Numbered from the stretch's first letter, positions 37,289-45,834 are shown. The stretch: DNA of 64,000 bases from Scytonema sp. UIC 10036 (GCF_009725235.1 NZ_WJFC01000043.1:12849-76848); one strand, 5' to 3'. Notes: generated from the sequence alone by a model not told the origin. A program made the numbers and translations.

Positions 37289-38092
37289 TTAGTCAGCTGA
37301 TTCCCGACGGCGCAATGTCATCACACCTGCAGCTGCTGCCGCTAACAATGCCATCGCAGTTGCAGGTTCGGGTACGGATTCGATGTTGTCTTTGCCAACA
37401 TCAACAACGAACATAACATCATTGAAATCGCGATCGGAAGAAACTCCTTCCGGTCCGGGTAAATCTTCAAAACCTAATAACACGCGATCGTCGATTTCAT
37501 AAGCAACCAAATGCTCTAATAAATCTGGATTTTTTGTTGGATCTGCACCGTAAATGGGTCCATCAGGATGGCTCGATCCATCTGCTTTAATAAAAAAGTT
37601 GAGTTGCGAACCACCTGCTACTTTACCTATCTCAACATAATCTCCAATATCTAATGTCCCTGGGTTTTCGCCAACCTGACATGCTGAATTAGCTGCTTGA
37701 GAAATGTCACAGGATACATCATTAAAAAGCAACCCTTTTTGATAATCATTACCTTTTAGCGCTTCATAGGCAAGTTGATTTCTAAAACCAGCACCTTCAT
37801 TGAGAAACCAAATACGAACATTGGTGTCATTTTTCAGACGAAGCTTTGTAGGGTCTAGTTTATTTAATTTATCTTCTGGAATAGCAAGAGTTTCTGGCTG
37901 TACGTACTTTTGATACTCAGAAATCAGAGATTGAAATCCTGAGGTGTCAGTGGACTTATCTTGTACTTCATAAGTTTTTGTCCAATCACCCCAAGTGAAT
38001 GTGCTAGCACTTGCAGGAGCAACAGCAGAAAAGACACCAGTAACTGTGGCGGCGGTGGCTATAAGTCTCTTTAGCTGATTTTTCTTCATCAT
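37289..38092 (-). CDS. DUF4114 protein with PEP-CTERM anchor (paralogue 1)
   Basis: 267 residues. N-terminal signal peptide (basic MMKKNQLKR, hydrophobic core, APASAS). The mature part carries VRIWFLNEGAGFRNQLAYEA and the DUF4114 signature LLGFEDLPGPEG plus DRDFNDVMFVVDVG. The C-terminus VPEPATAMALLAAAAAGV followed by RRR is a PEP-CTERM sorting signal, normally recognised by an exosortase in the inner membrane. The protein is probably exported and processed. It is about 50% alike by eye to the gene at 42524-43393, and its DUF4114 resembles that in the giant protein. Start ATG 38092. Confidence 0.85.
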   Translation of the reverse strand: MMKKNQLKRLIATAATVTGVFSAVAPASASTFTWGDWTKTYEVQDKSTDTSGFQSLISEYQKYVQPETLAIPEDKLNKLDPTKLRLKNDTNVRIWFLNEGAGFRNQLAYEALKGNDYQKGLLFNDVSCDISQAANSACQVGENPGTLDIGDYVEIGKVAGGSQLNFFIKADGSSHPDGPIYGADPTKNPDLLEHLVAYEIDDRVLLGFEDLPGPEGVSSDRDFNDVMFVVDVGKDNIESVPEPATAMALLAAAAAGVMTLRRRESAD

Positions 38093-38647
38093 AAAACTTC
38101 CTTGATAATTTATTTAGAATTGGGTTAAGGAACTATAAATTTAAGCTTTTGGGCTACTGATTTCTACTTAATGTTTAAGCGTTACTTATTATTATTACGC
38201 CCGTGTTTTTCTATGTCTACACTTAAAATTTATCTTCGCTAAGTCTTTATCCCTAGGGGTTTTACTGAAAAAATTATGTAAACTGAGTGTAGATTTCCGA
38301 AATTAAAACTGTCTTACGTGAAGTTAAGGCAACCCCTACTCTCGTTCCCAGGCTCCGCTTGGGAATGCAGACAGCGAGGCTCCGCCTCGCACTCTATAGT
38401 AGAGTACAGTCGGCGGAGCCTCCCGTAAGGCATTCCCAGTTTGAGCTGGGAACGAGGTGGATAAGGCAACGAGGTGGACTCAATCGCAACCAATTTTTTC
38501 TCTGAAAAAGTCGAAAAATTCTATAGAAAATTTACAAGAAAAATTTCCGGATTATTGTATTATGAATAAACAAGGAAGCGCTCATCTTGCTCAGGAGCAC
38601 TTCCTAGTAAAATTAATAAAAACATTAATTACTGGAGTAATCTTAGC
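38093..38647. other. Intergenic region with palindromic element
   Basis: The first 250 bases are A+T-rich and probably carry the promoter of the minus-strand DUF4114 gene. Copy C of the dispersed element follows (38341-38457). Downstream, a 64-codon frame (38457-38651) begins inside the element and overlaps the next gene by ATGA; I do not regard it as a gene. Confidence 0.5.
38341..38457. repeat. Dispersed palindromic element, copy C
   Basis: Nearly complete: left hairpin CTCGTTCCCAGG/TTGGGAATGC, central arms GAGGCTCCGCCTC and GGCGGAGCCTCC, and right hairpin GGCATTCCCAG/CTGGGAACGAGG. The two halves are inverted copies of each other, so the whole can fold into a cruciform. Confidence 0.85.
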
Positions 38648-39319
38648 ATGACTAAAGCGCCAGCAACAGCTCCTGATGGGAATTTTTCTGAAACAGTTGC
38701 ACAAGAAGTTCAATATCTCATCCGTAGACTCGCTAAACCGGGGAAAAACTTGATAAAGGAAGTTATCAGCGAGATTGGCTACACAAACCCCGTTACATTA
38801 CTTGGAGCCGCCAAAGTTGGTCAATTGTTGCTTTTTCTTCAAGAAAAACTCAAACCCAAACAGTATGAAGAAGCTTTAGCTGACTCTTTGGGATGGATAG
38901 CGGGTATTGCCAACCACTTGTTGAAGCTAGCACCCATACTTGGAAGCTTCACGACTAAACAACTGGATAAAATCAATCACAACCTCTCCCTCTCAGCACT
39001 CTATAAGTTAGCAACAGGTCGCACACCGATTGATGTTATCAAGTCGGTGCTGGAAAAAGCATATACCCAAGCGGTATCGAAGAAAGATATTCAAGTTGAA
39101 ACTAAGAAATATAAAGATAACCAACCCAAAAAAGAGCCAACGCCATGGAGATACGTGGGTCAAGGTAGAGAATACCAACCTCCCAGAATTTCTGAAAACG
39201 CGGGCTTGGTTGTGGAACAACTGAGCAAACAAAATGGGACGCCGCGACGTTTTGTCATGGAAGAGGCAGTTTTGTTACTAGCAGAGAAATTTCAGCAGAC
39301 GGTTCTCACTGTGGCTTAG
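38648..39319 (+). CDS. Hypothetical protein, 223 residues
   Basis: I recognise no family. The first 130 residues are predicted helical (ETVAQEVQYLIRRLAKPGKN, LGAAKVGQLLLFLQEKL, LADSLGWIAGIANHLLKLAP). A Lys-rich hinge (YKDNQPKKEPTPW) then leads to a short C-terminal helical part (RRFVMEEAVLLLAEKFQQT). No signal peptide and no clear membrane segment. It lies in the accessory region between the PEP-CTERM gene and the broken hemagglutinin locus, and converges with that locus. Function unknown. Confidence 0.6.
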   Translation: MTKAPATAPDGNFSETVAQEVQYLIRRLAKPGKNLIKEVISEIGYTNPVTLLGAAKVGQLLLFLQEKLKPKQYEEALADSLGWIAGIANHLLKLAPILGSFTTKQLDKINHNLSLSALYKLATGRTPIDVIKSVLEKAYTQAVSKKDIQVETKKYKDNQPKKEPTPWRYVGQGREYQPPRISENAGLVVEQLSKQNGTPRRFVMEEAVLLLAEKFQQTVLTVA

Positions 39320-39336
39320 CTTTTGCTAGCAAAAAA

Positions 39337-39513
39337 TTATCGATGAAAGCTTGCTGAATAAGCGTCGCAAGAAGTCGGGTTGAAATTGGCACTATCAGAC
39401 GTCACAGTGGGTGCAGCCGCTACCAAAGTTACATTATTGTTGGCATCAATTATCCAACCTTTGGCTTCCACAATTTCAGGAGGAGAAGTGTTAGCGGAGG
39501 TGTTACCAAGTGG
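39337..39513 (-). pseudogene. C-terminal fragment of a filamentous-hemagglutinin-like exoprotein
   Basis: On the minus strand an open frame gives ANTSPPEIVEAKGWIIDANN followed by NVTLVAA, a Cys near the end (NPTSCDAYS) and stop TAA at 39337. The EA-x-GW-x-D-x-N-VTLVA pattern is characteristic of the C-termini of large cyanobacterial two-partner-secretion exoproteins. The matching N-terminal part lies at 41727-42346, with a TnpB element in between. There is no start codon or RBS, so it is a remnant. Confidence 0.7.
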
Positions 39514-39585
39514 CTAAATTGTTTATTAAACCTCACAAACATCTATAAAGCTTTCAAATTATGGGAAATCATGTCACCGAAAATA

Positions 39586-39657
39586 AGGAAGGAGGAAGAA
39601 GAAAGACCGAAGTTGGAAAGAATTTTCCTGATTCTCTTTCTCTCTTCCTCCTTCCTA
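39586..39657. repeat. Purine/pyrimidine inverted repeat in the TnpB element
   Basis: AAGGAAGGAGGAAGA with a purine extension (from 39586) is mirrored by a pyrimidine tract TCTTCCTCCTTCCTT (to 39657). The arms are about 22 bases, separated by about 26 bases. No gene is encoded here. Confidence 0.65.
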
Positions 39658-40074
39658 AGGTAGAAGCCCCTCAATTTATTGATGGAAAAGTAAGATTTTG
39701 TTCTTGCCATTTCAAATCCCCTCAATTTATTGATGGGGATACTTCTTCCCTCTTCCCTCTTCCTTCTTACGAGCGTTAAGTTCTGTGGATATTGCCGTCT
39801 CAAACGGCACTTTCAGTACAAATCATGTCATTTTTGTGAAATCTACGTGGAGTGCGGTATGATTTGTATATAATTAATTTCTAGTTGAGCTTTAAATAAA
39901 TGACATTAAAGCTCTGAGAAATCTTAAATGTAAAACAGAAGCATGACTAAGTTGAGGTAGTAAAATATTTGAGATGATGATGGAATTGTAAATATCCATT
40001 ATGTTTTCTTTGCTAATCGGTGTAAAATGAGATAGATTCATTACAAAAAATCAAATTTCTACAGTCAAAGCAGT

Positions 40075-41577
40075 ATGAACACAGGAGGTGATAATAGCGT
40101 GGCACTCAGAAAACAGAAGGGACATTTCTTGATTAATGAAGCCATGGTCGGTGTAATTGAAACAAAACACCCTGGTTATGTAGAGGCAACACAAAAGCTA
40201 TTTAATTCAGTTGTGATGTTTTATGTGAAGGTGATGGGAGTAGATGTAGAAAAATGCCTGAGTGTATCCGTATCAGATTTATACCAAGTCTATGAATCTC
40301 TAACTATTACAAATAAAAAACGGGCTGAGGTGCCACATCCGATACCTTTTAAAGATGTTCCCAAAGATTTCAGACGTGCTGCCATCAAAAAAGCGTTCGG
40401 CATTGTTAAATCTCATGATAGTAATTTAAAACGTTGGCAACAACGCATTGAGAGAGCAAATCAAGCTAAAACACTCAAGAAAAAAACTCGACTCAAAAAG
40501 AAAGCAGGAAAACCGCCAACATTACCGACATCAACTAACTTCCCGACACAGTTTTACTCTTCGATGTTTGGGCAAGATACAGGCGACTCTATAGTTGTAA
40601 AGCTGTGGACTGGATCAAGTTGGGTGAAAGAAAAATTCCTCTACAAGTGTCGAGAATTACCATCGGGGTATCAAAAAAGTACAATGTCACTGATGATATC
40701 AAATGGGAAACTTAACATATGTTGGGTGATTCAAAAACTCACTCCAAGTCAGGGGAAATTAGATGAGCAAATTCAAGCTTATGGCAAACTCCGAGTTCTC
40801 AGCATCGATTTAAATTTATCCGACCCAATCGTCGTTGCCAAGGTGCTAGAAGGGTACGAAGATACGGGCGTTGTTGAAGAAATAACCACTCTTCGCCTTC
40901 AAGGAAACAATCGCTTATCTCATCTTAGGAAGCGCTACCTAGGACTAATTGCCAAAGCTAAAAAGCTCACGAATACGCATACAGAGTTAGGGAATTCACC
41001 GCCAAAGCGAATGTGTGCGACTTTGTGGGAGCGAATCAAAAATCTTGAGAAAGATTTGATTGAAAAAATCTCAAATACTCTTGTAGAGTTCGCTCTAAAA
41101 TATCAGTGTCAGTTAATCGTTTTTGAAAACTTAAAAAGTTTAAAAGCTCTCAAAGGTAAATACTCACATCGGAGTAATATCAAGCGTTCAAACTGGATAG
41201 CAAAGAAAATTCAAAAACGAACTGAACACAAAGCGCTGGCACGTTATTCGATTTATACAACACGCATTAACCCTGCTTACACTTCAATCACTGATGCGTT
41301 TCTGGGTGGGAAATGCCTACGTGGTTCTCAAGTCGGAAGTTTAAACTTATATTTGTGGAGCGAGAGAGGTTTAGGAAAGTTGGTCAAGACTCCAGAGGGG
41401 AAAATTTATGACTCTGGGGATAACGCCGCTAGAAACATCGCCTTAAAATATCTAGTCGGCAAGTTTAAAAAGCCTGTGGTACTAAAACACCCTGGTTTGG
41501 CATCGGGTTGTGTGGCGTGGTTGCCGTTGCCTGATGCCAAGGGAACTGTGCTGATTCCCAGTTGGTGTGCGCTGTAG
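40075..41577 (+). CDS. TnpB-family RNA-guided-nuclease-like transposon protein lacking the usual zinc finger
   Basis: 500 residues, longer than typical TnpB (about 400). N-terminal helical part (LRKQKGHFLINEAM, GYVEATQKLFN), then a basic KKKTRLKKKAGK stretch and a wedge-like beta domain. RuvC motifs are in order: I, LSIDLNLSD (about residue 245); II, LIVFENLKSL (about 346); III, SGDNAARNIALKYL (about 450). All three acidic residues are kept. The zinc-finger segment between II and III, normally with two CxxC pairs, has only one Cys here (GGKCLRGS), so the target-nuclease lobe is altered. It resembles a Nostoc-type TnpB subfamily beginning LRKQKGHFLI. Likely a former or current component of a non-autonomous IS605-like element. 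Confidence 0.75.
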   Translation: MNTGGDNSVALRKQKGHFLINEAMVGVIETKHPGYVEATQKLFNSVVMFYVKVMGVDVEKCLSVSVSDLYQVYESLTITNKKRAEVPHPIPFKDVPKDFRRAAIKKAFGIVKSHDSNLKRWQQRIERANQAKTLKKKTRLKKKAGKPPTLPTSTNFPTQFYSSMFGQDTGDSIVVKLWTGSSWVKEKFLYKCRELPSGYQKSTMSLMISNGKLNICWVIQKLTPSQGKLDEQIQAYGKLRVLSIDLNLSDPIVVAKVLEGYEDTGVVEEITTLRLQGNNRLSHLRKRYLGLIAKAKKLTNTHTELGNSPPKRMCATLWERIKNLEKDLIEKISNTLVEFALKYQCQLIVFENLKSLKALKGKYSHRSNIKRSNWIAKKIQKRTEHKALARYSIYTTRINPAYTSITDAFLGGKCLRGSQVGSLNLYLWSERGLGKLVKTPEGKIYDSGDNAARNIALKYLVGKFKKPVVLKHPGLASGCVAWLPLPDAKGTVLIPSWCAL

Positions 41578-41595
41578 TCTAGCTAATTGCTACTA

Positions 41596-41649
41596 GATAC
41601 CCAATCAATATAGTAGCCGCCAGTTCGGTCGTCTATGCTTGGGTGTATC
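41596..41649 (+). ncRNA. Candidate right-end hairpin / omega-RNA region of the TnpB element
   Basis: Directly after the tnpB stop, GATACCCAA (41596-41604) pairs with TTGGGTGTATC (41639-41649), and the loop contains a further pairing segment GCCGCCAGTTCGGTC. In known TnpB elements a guide omega-RNA spans the tnpB 3' end and the right transposon end, and ends at the insertion border. The position fits; identity as an RNA is inference. Confidence 0.35.
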
Positions 41650-41726
41650 AGAAAGGCCAATTAAGATGAAATATTTGATAAGGTTTGTCAACTTTGTTAG
41701 GTATTTTTACAGCACTTATCAAGTGG

Positions 41727-42346
41727 AGCGATCGCTAATATCTAGAGACTGAGCCGCGATCTTAATATTGCCACTATTCCCCTTTGTATTATTATTAACT
41801 AAATTTTGGATCGCGCTCGACAGCTTAAGAGCGATCGCATCAGTCGCATTGAGCGTAACATCTCCTGCTGTGTTGTCAACGGCTCCTCTATCTTCTCTGA
41901 CCCCAGCTAAAAGACCACTTCCTCCTACAATATCTATCTTTCTACTGTTGACAGCAATACTACCTCCACCAGACGCGCTGACATCGACTTGTGCTCCATT
42001 GGAAAGTAATACATCTGCTCTGTGTACGGATGCAGGATAACTTAAACTCAAATTATTGCCATCGACAAACAGCCCCACTATTCCCAATTCTGCCAAGCCG
42101 CCCAACTCCACTCTTCCACCCGCAGCCCGTAATCTTGCACCATCAAGCCTGACATCACCGCCTACGAGTGCTAATGTGTTCCCAGGCTGCACCTGTAAAC
42201 CAACAATTTCACCACTGCTATTCTTTGCTTGAGATTGATTGAGTATGCTTTCTGGATTCTTCCCATACTGCAAACCAATGGGAACACTCACTCCCTACTG
42301 CAATGCGTAAGAACCAGCCAGTCCAAGTCTTGTTCAAACCAGACAT
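41727..42346 (-). pseudogene. N-terminal fragment of a filamentous-hemagglutinin-like exoprotein (TpsA type)
   Basis: From ATG 42346, preceded by GGGGGA, the frame reads MSGLNKTWTGWFLRIAVGS, a typical export-signal start. It then breaks; in another frame the middle of a hemagglutinin resumes at SVPIGLQYGKNP, followed by LQVQPGNTLALVGGDVRLDG, RVELGGLAELG and DGNNLSLSYPASVHRADVLL. That is the pattern seen just after the TPS domain. The whole TPS secretion domain is therefore deleted. The fragment ends at 41727 where the TnpB element begins. The C-terminus of the original gene is at 39337-39513. Confidence 0.75.
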
Positions 42347-42523
42347 TTTTCCCCCAAGCATTGCAGTAGTTTTGTAAACCTCATTATCATATTTTGATAG
42401 AAGTTTTACACAAATTTCAGTATTGTTTTCCTAAAGTTTCACAAAGTTTTTTTTACTTAACTATTTATAAGTGTAGAAGCACCCCTATATAAGTAAATTT
42501 TATTACTGGTCACTGCTCACTGG

Positions 42524-43393
42524 TCACTGCTCACTGTTAACGCGACGCTTTAGTTTTAGCAATCCCACTGCTCCTACGCCCAAAAGAGCAAGAGCACTTG
42601 TGGGTTCTGGTATATAAGCTTTATCATCTAGATTGTTTTTACCTACATCAACGACAAACACCACGTCATTGAAATCGCGATCGCTGGCAATAGTACCATT
42701 TCCTCCCGCTAAAGAACCCTGCGGTCCAAACAGATCCTCAAATCCGACTAAAAGGTAATTGTTATACTCATAAGCAACTATATGATTCAAACCATCCGGA
42801 TTCTGAGTCGCATCTTCACCGTAAATATTTTTGACATTTGTGACTGGGTTCGTACCACCTGTGTCTTGCGGATTAGCTCCATTTGTTCTTAACCAAAAAT
42901 TGAGATGCGAACCTCCAGCGACTGTTCCCAAATCAACATAATCCCCAACGTTTAAAGTCCCATTGCTCTCAGGCTTTTCGCAGTTATTGTTGTTTCCACT
43001 AATACATGAAGCATCTTGAAAAACCAACTCTGCTTGATAATTTGAACCTTGAATAGCTTCGTAAGCCAATTGATTGCGATAAAAAGCACCTTCGTTGAGA
43101 AACCAAACACGAACATTACTGTCCGATTTTAGTTGTAATCTAGAGGGGTCTAACCTTCTGACTTGATTGTCGGGTATCGACATTCCTTCTGGTTGCACAA
43201 ATTGCTGAAATTGCGGAATGAGCGTTTGAAAGCCTGATACGTCGGTTGCTCTTGGTTGAACCTGATTTGCTACCAAGTTATTCCATTCCGAAGTATTGTT
43301 CAATGAGGCTGCACTGACGGGCGCTACCACGGAAAAGATAGGAAGTGCAGTAGCTATAGCAGCAAAAACCTCTGTTAAGCAATTTTTTTTCAT
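42524..43393 (-). CDS. DUF4114 protein with PEP-CTERM anchor (paralogue 2)
   Basis: 289 residues. Signal peptide (MKKNCLTEVFAA, hydrophobic run, APVSAAS), then VRVWFLNEGAFYRNQLAYEA, a mid-domain with two Cys (DASCISGNNNNCE), the DUF4114 motif VGFEDLFGPQG and DRDFNDVVFVVDVG, and the C-terminal sorting signal PEPTSALALLGVGAVGLL with KRR. It is a clear paralogue of the gene at 37289-38092, with an Asn/Gly-rich insertion before the DUF4114 core. It is presumably exported and cleaved by exosortase. Its stop lies in CTGGTCACTGCTCA repeats (about 42505-42535), so the last residues may be variable. Start ATG 43393. Confidence 0.85.
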   Translation of the reverse strand: MKKNCLTEVFAAIATALPIFSVVAPVSAASLNNTSEWNNLVANQVQPRATDVSGFQTLIPQFQQFVQPEGMSIPDNQVRRLDPSRLQLKSDSNVRVWFLNEGAFYRNQLAYEAIQGSNYQAELVFQDASCISGNNNNCEKPESNGTLNVGDYVDLGTVAGGSHLNFWLRTNGANPQDTGGTNPVTNVKNIYGEDATQNPDGLNHIVAYEYNNYLLVGFEDLFGPQGSLAGGNGTIASDRDFNDVVFVVDVGKNNLDDKAYIPEPTSALALLGVGAVGLLKLKRRVNSEQ

Positions 43394-43628
43394 GAAACCC
43401 CTTTTGTGTTTTGCAACAAGGTAACAAAGTTGTTCGCTTAATTGGAGCGCTAACTTTGACTCCAGTATCTTACGTTAATTAATCACTTTGATTTCAGTAT
43501 CTATAAAAAGTAACAAGTATCAAGGATGAAGGATAAAATGTTTCAAGAAAATATTATTCTACTCCCTAAATATATCTAAGTGGAGTTTACTTTATACTTT
43601 ATCCTTTATATTTCAGACTTTATCAGTT

Positions 43629-44534
43629 ATGGATTTAGCATCACCTAGCACTGAGTCTTCTGCTGCTTCTGATATTCGACTGCTTGTCTTAGACGTTGAT
43701 GGCACCATTGCAGGAAAATCTAATACAATCAGCGAAAGAGTCAAGCAGGCAATTTTTGCAGTGCAAGCGCGGGGAATTCAAGTCGCGATCGCAACAGGAC
43801 GTATGTATCGTTCGGCTTTGCGATTTCATCAAGAAATTTGTTCTGACCTACCATTAATAGCTTACCAAGGCGCTTGGATTCAAGATCCCGTTACCCAACA
43901 CCTTCACAGTCATTTGCCTGTTTCCGAACACACTGCACTCAAACTTCTAGATTATTTTGAACAACCCGAACTACGCCAACTTTTATCCGTACATTTCTAC
44001 ATTGATGACCAACTTTATGTTAGAGAGGTAACAGAGGAAACGAAACTTTACGCTCAACGTTCGGGTATAACTCCTATCGCTGTAGGCGATTTACGCCTCT
44101 TTTGTCACCATAAACCTACAAAAGTCTTAGCTTTGTGCGATGACAAAAGTGTCATCGAGCAGTTATTGGGAAATTTACGCCGTCAGTACACGCCTGCAGA
44201 ACTGTATCTCACCACTTCTGTTGCTACATTCTTTGAAGCAACTCATCCGCTTGCCAATAAGGGACTTGGAGTGCGTTATTTAGCTGAAGAACTGCTAGGG
44301 CTGCAAAGAGCAAACGTGATGAGTGTTGGTGACAATTTTAACGATGCGGAAATGTTAGAGTATGCTGGCATTGGTATCGCTATGGGTAATGCGCCAGCAG
44401 GAGTACAACGTTTAGCTCAATGGGTAGCTCCTGATGTAGAGGAAGATGGCGTAGCTGTTGCCATTGAAAATTTTTACTTTTTTAAAAAGGTTGGTTGTTG
44501 GTGTTGGTTGTTGGTTGTTGTTGTTGGTTGTTAG
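43629..44534 (+). CDS. Cof-type HAD-IIB phosphatase with repeat-derived C-terminus
   Basis: 301 residues. Motif I LLVLDVDGTIAGKS has the nucleophile and acid Asp. The motif II Thr is in AIATGRMY, the cap domain lies at about residues 85-190 (C2 type), then a Lys in LANKGLGVRYL, and motif IV SVGDNFNDAEMLEYAGIGIAMGNA. Such enzymes dephosphorylate sugar phosphates or related metabolites. Normal homologs end near EEDGVAVAIE. Here the frame continues FYFFKK and then runs into GTTGGTTGTTGGT repeats, adding a Cys/Trp/Val-rich tail before a chance stop. The tail is probably non-functional. Start ATG 43629. Confidence 0.85.
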   Translation: MDLASPSTESSAASDIRLLVLDVDGTIAGKSNTISERVKQAIFAVQARGIQVAIATGRMYRSALRFHQEICSDLPLIAYQGAWIQDPVTQHLHSHLPVSEHTALKLLDYFEQPELRQLLSVHFYIDDQLYVREVTEETKLYAQRSGITPIAVGDLRLFCHHKPTKVLALCDDKSVIEQLLGNLRRQYTPAELYLTTSVATFFEATHPLANKGLGVRYLAEELLGLQRANVMSVGDNFNDAEMLEYAGIGIAMGNAPAGVQRLAQWVAPDVEEDGVAVAIENFYFFKKVGCWCWLLVVVVGC

Positions 44535-44668
44535 TTGTTGGTTGTTAGTTGTTGGTTGTTGGTTGTTAGTTGCTAGTTGTTTTTACTACTACCTACTAAC
44601 CACTAACCACTAACCACTAACCACTAACACTAACACTAACCACTAACCACTAACCACTAACCACTAAC
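44498..44668. repeat. STRR tract: GTTGGTT units then ACTAACC units
   Basis: The first 90 bases are GTTGGTTGTTAGTTG variants on the plus strand; the next 80 are AACCACTAACCACTA, their near-complement. The tract extends into the HAD coding region. The inverted arrangement can form a long imperfect stem. Confidence 0.9.
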
Positions 44669-44680
44669 TAAAAATCAGAA

Positions 44681-44772
44681 AGAGCACCGACGACTGGCCG
44701 TGTTTCGTCTCGGTGCTCTCGCTGGTTCGCTCCTCACACATCAAGAAATATACACTATGTTTCTTGGTGTGT
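44681..44772. other. Two consecutive stem-loops between convergent genes
   Basis: Hairpin 1 has arms AGAGCACCGA (44681) and TCGGTGCTCT (44710). Hairpin 2 has arms ACACATCAAGAAA (44736) and TTTCTTGGTGTGT (44760) with one mismatch. Between them lies CGCTGGTTCGCTCCT. Neither is followed by a clean T run. The segment may be a bidirectional terminator, a MITE-like element or a small structured RNA; I cannot decide. Confidence 0.45.
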
Positions 44773-44892
44773 CAATAGTCTTTTGAGAAGTTTTATATTT
44801 TTCCTAAAAAAAGGAAACGAGGAACGAGGACCAATGACACTTGACCAATGACCAATGACACTTGACCAATGACAAATGACTCCCTCTAAATT

Positions 44893-45834
44893 TCATAATT
44901 CTTGCGGGGCAGAAATACGGAACTTTTCTTCCAGTAATAATTGCAACACAGTCTGAGTTACCATAACCAATCCGAGTCGCGCTTGTGCGAGTTCGGGAGA
45001 AGTTTTTTTGACTTCTCCGAAGATACGACACTGACACCAAAAAGTTTCAAAGGCTTGACTGAGTTCTAATGCAGCTTTTTCCCAGTTGACTGATTTAGGA
45101 CGATGCTCCCAAAGGGTGCCGTCTAAGGGGCGATCGCAACACAACAATTGGTCTGTCACTTTTACCAGTTGATTGATGAGGCGGTAGGACGCTAGTTGGT
45201 CGAATCGTAGTTTTTCATAATTGTCAAGCCAAGGAATAACGTCAGGGATAAAAATATTTGACGAACCAATTTTATCTTCTTTAAGTTTTATTAACCCCTC
45301 TTGTATCGCTAAGCGCAAAAGAGAGCAACATCGTGCATGAGCATACTGAGTAGTAAATAGGGTATCGGGGATTGGGTACTGGGGATTAAGAGATAAGGGA
45401 GACATGGGGGACAAGGAGGACTTGATAGACAAGGTAGAATTTTCGCCCAAGTCTACCCCCTCTTCCTTGTCCCCCAGTCTCTTAATAAAACTTTGTAACC
45501 AAGTAGCTAAAACTACATGGCTCACTTCTAGATGAATCCAACCGGGAGGAACAATTTTAATTATTAAATCATTGTCATAACTTTTTGATTTATGAGAAAT
45601 TAATCCGCTAGCTATCTCCAAAGGAGGTAATTTCTCAGATTTCGCTAGTTTTAAGACTATACCTGAGATATAAAAAACTTTCTTATCATTTCTACCTTGA
45701 GATAGAGGAATATTTTGCTCTAATATGCATCCTCTTTGGTGGGAGGCAGTATAAATACTTAACAGTGATGATAATTTACTATATACTAGCTGCTTGATAG
45801 CTGTGTATTTGCAACTAGGTAATTTTTGATGCAC
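44893..45834 (-). CDS. DALR anticodon-binding domain protein (stand-alone, ArgRS-like)
   Basis: 313 residues. The C-terminal 130 residues match the DALR anticodon-binding fold of arginyl-tRNA synthetase ([57 protein letters not shown]). There are no catalytic HIGH or KMSKS motifs, so it is not a full synthetase; such stand-alone proteins are conserved in cyanobacteria and their role is unknown. Residues about 122-165 ([30 protein letters not shown]) look foreign: they are encoded by a GGGGACAAGGAGGAC-type inverted repeat, also seen at the right window edge. Start ATG 45834. Confidence 0.75.
   Translation of the reverse strand: MHQKLPSCKYTAIKQLVYSKLSSLLSIYTASHQRGCILEQNIPLSQGRNDKKVFYISGIVLKLAKSEKLPPLEIASGLISHKSKSYDNDLIIKIVPPGWIHLEVSHVVLATWLQSFIKRLGDKEEGVDLGENSTLSIKSSLSPMSPLSLNPQYPIPDTLFTTQYAHARCCSLLRLAIQEGLIKLKEDKIGSSNIFIPDVIPWLDNYEKLRFDQLASYRLINQLVKVTDQLLCCDRPLDGTLWEHRPKSVNWEKAALELSQAFETFWCQCRIFGEVKKTSPELAQARLGLVMVTQTVLQLLLEEKFRISAPQEL
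45362..45480. repeat. Inverted repeat DNA inserted in frame in the DALR-domain gene
   Basis: GGGGGACAAGGAGGAC (about 45406) is mirrored by CTCTTCCTTGTCCCCC (about 45461), with GGGGATTGGGTACTGGGG variants beside it. Such tracts elsewhere in the window are intergenic; here they are translated. Confidence 0.7.

Larger units (their letters stand above)
39514..41719 (+). mobile_element. TnpB-only (IS605/IS1341-type) element inserted in the hemagglutinin gene
   Basis: The segment lies between two fragments of one hemagglutinin-like gene and carries a single tnpB-like gene on the opposite strand. Both borders share CAAGTGG (39507-39513 and 41720-41726). IS605-type elements do not normally make target duplications, so this may be microhomology. 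No tnpA is present. The left portion has a purine-rich inverted repeat (about 39586-39608 with 39635-39657), two copies of CCTCAATTTATTGATGG (about 39668 and 39719), and arms TACAAATCAT/ATGATTTGTA at 39817 and 39859. The exact ends are uncertain. Confidence 0.6.

Noticed and set aside
38457..38651. 64-codon frame overlapping the start of the 223-residue gene by ATGA
   Set aside because: It begins inside a dispersed palindrome and its sequence is not protein-like in the first half. A short leader peptide from about 38562 remains possible but unsupported.
40075..41577. Cas12k or another CRISPR effector
   Set aside because: The sequence matches TnpB-type motifs with catalytic RuvC residues, no CRISPR repeat or tracr-like sequence is adjacent, and no Tn7-like tnsB/tnsC genes are present.
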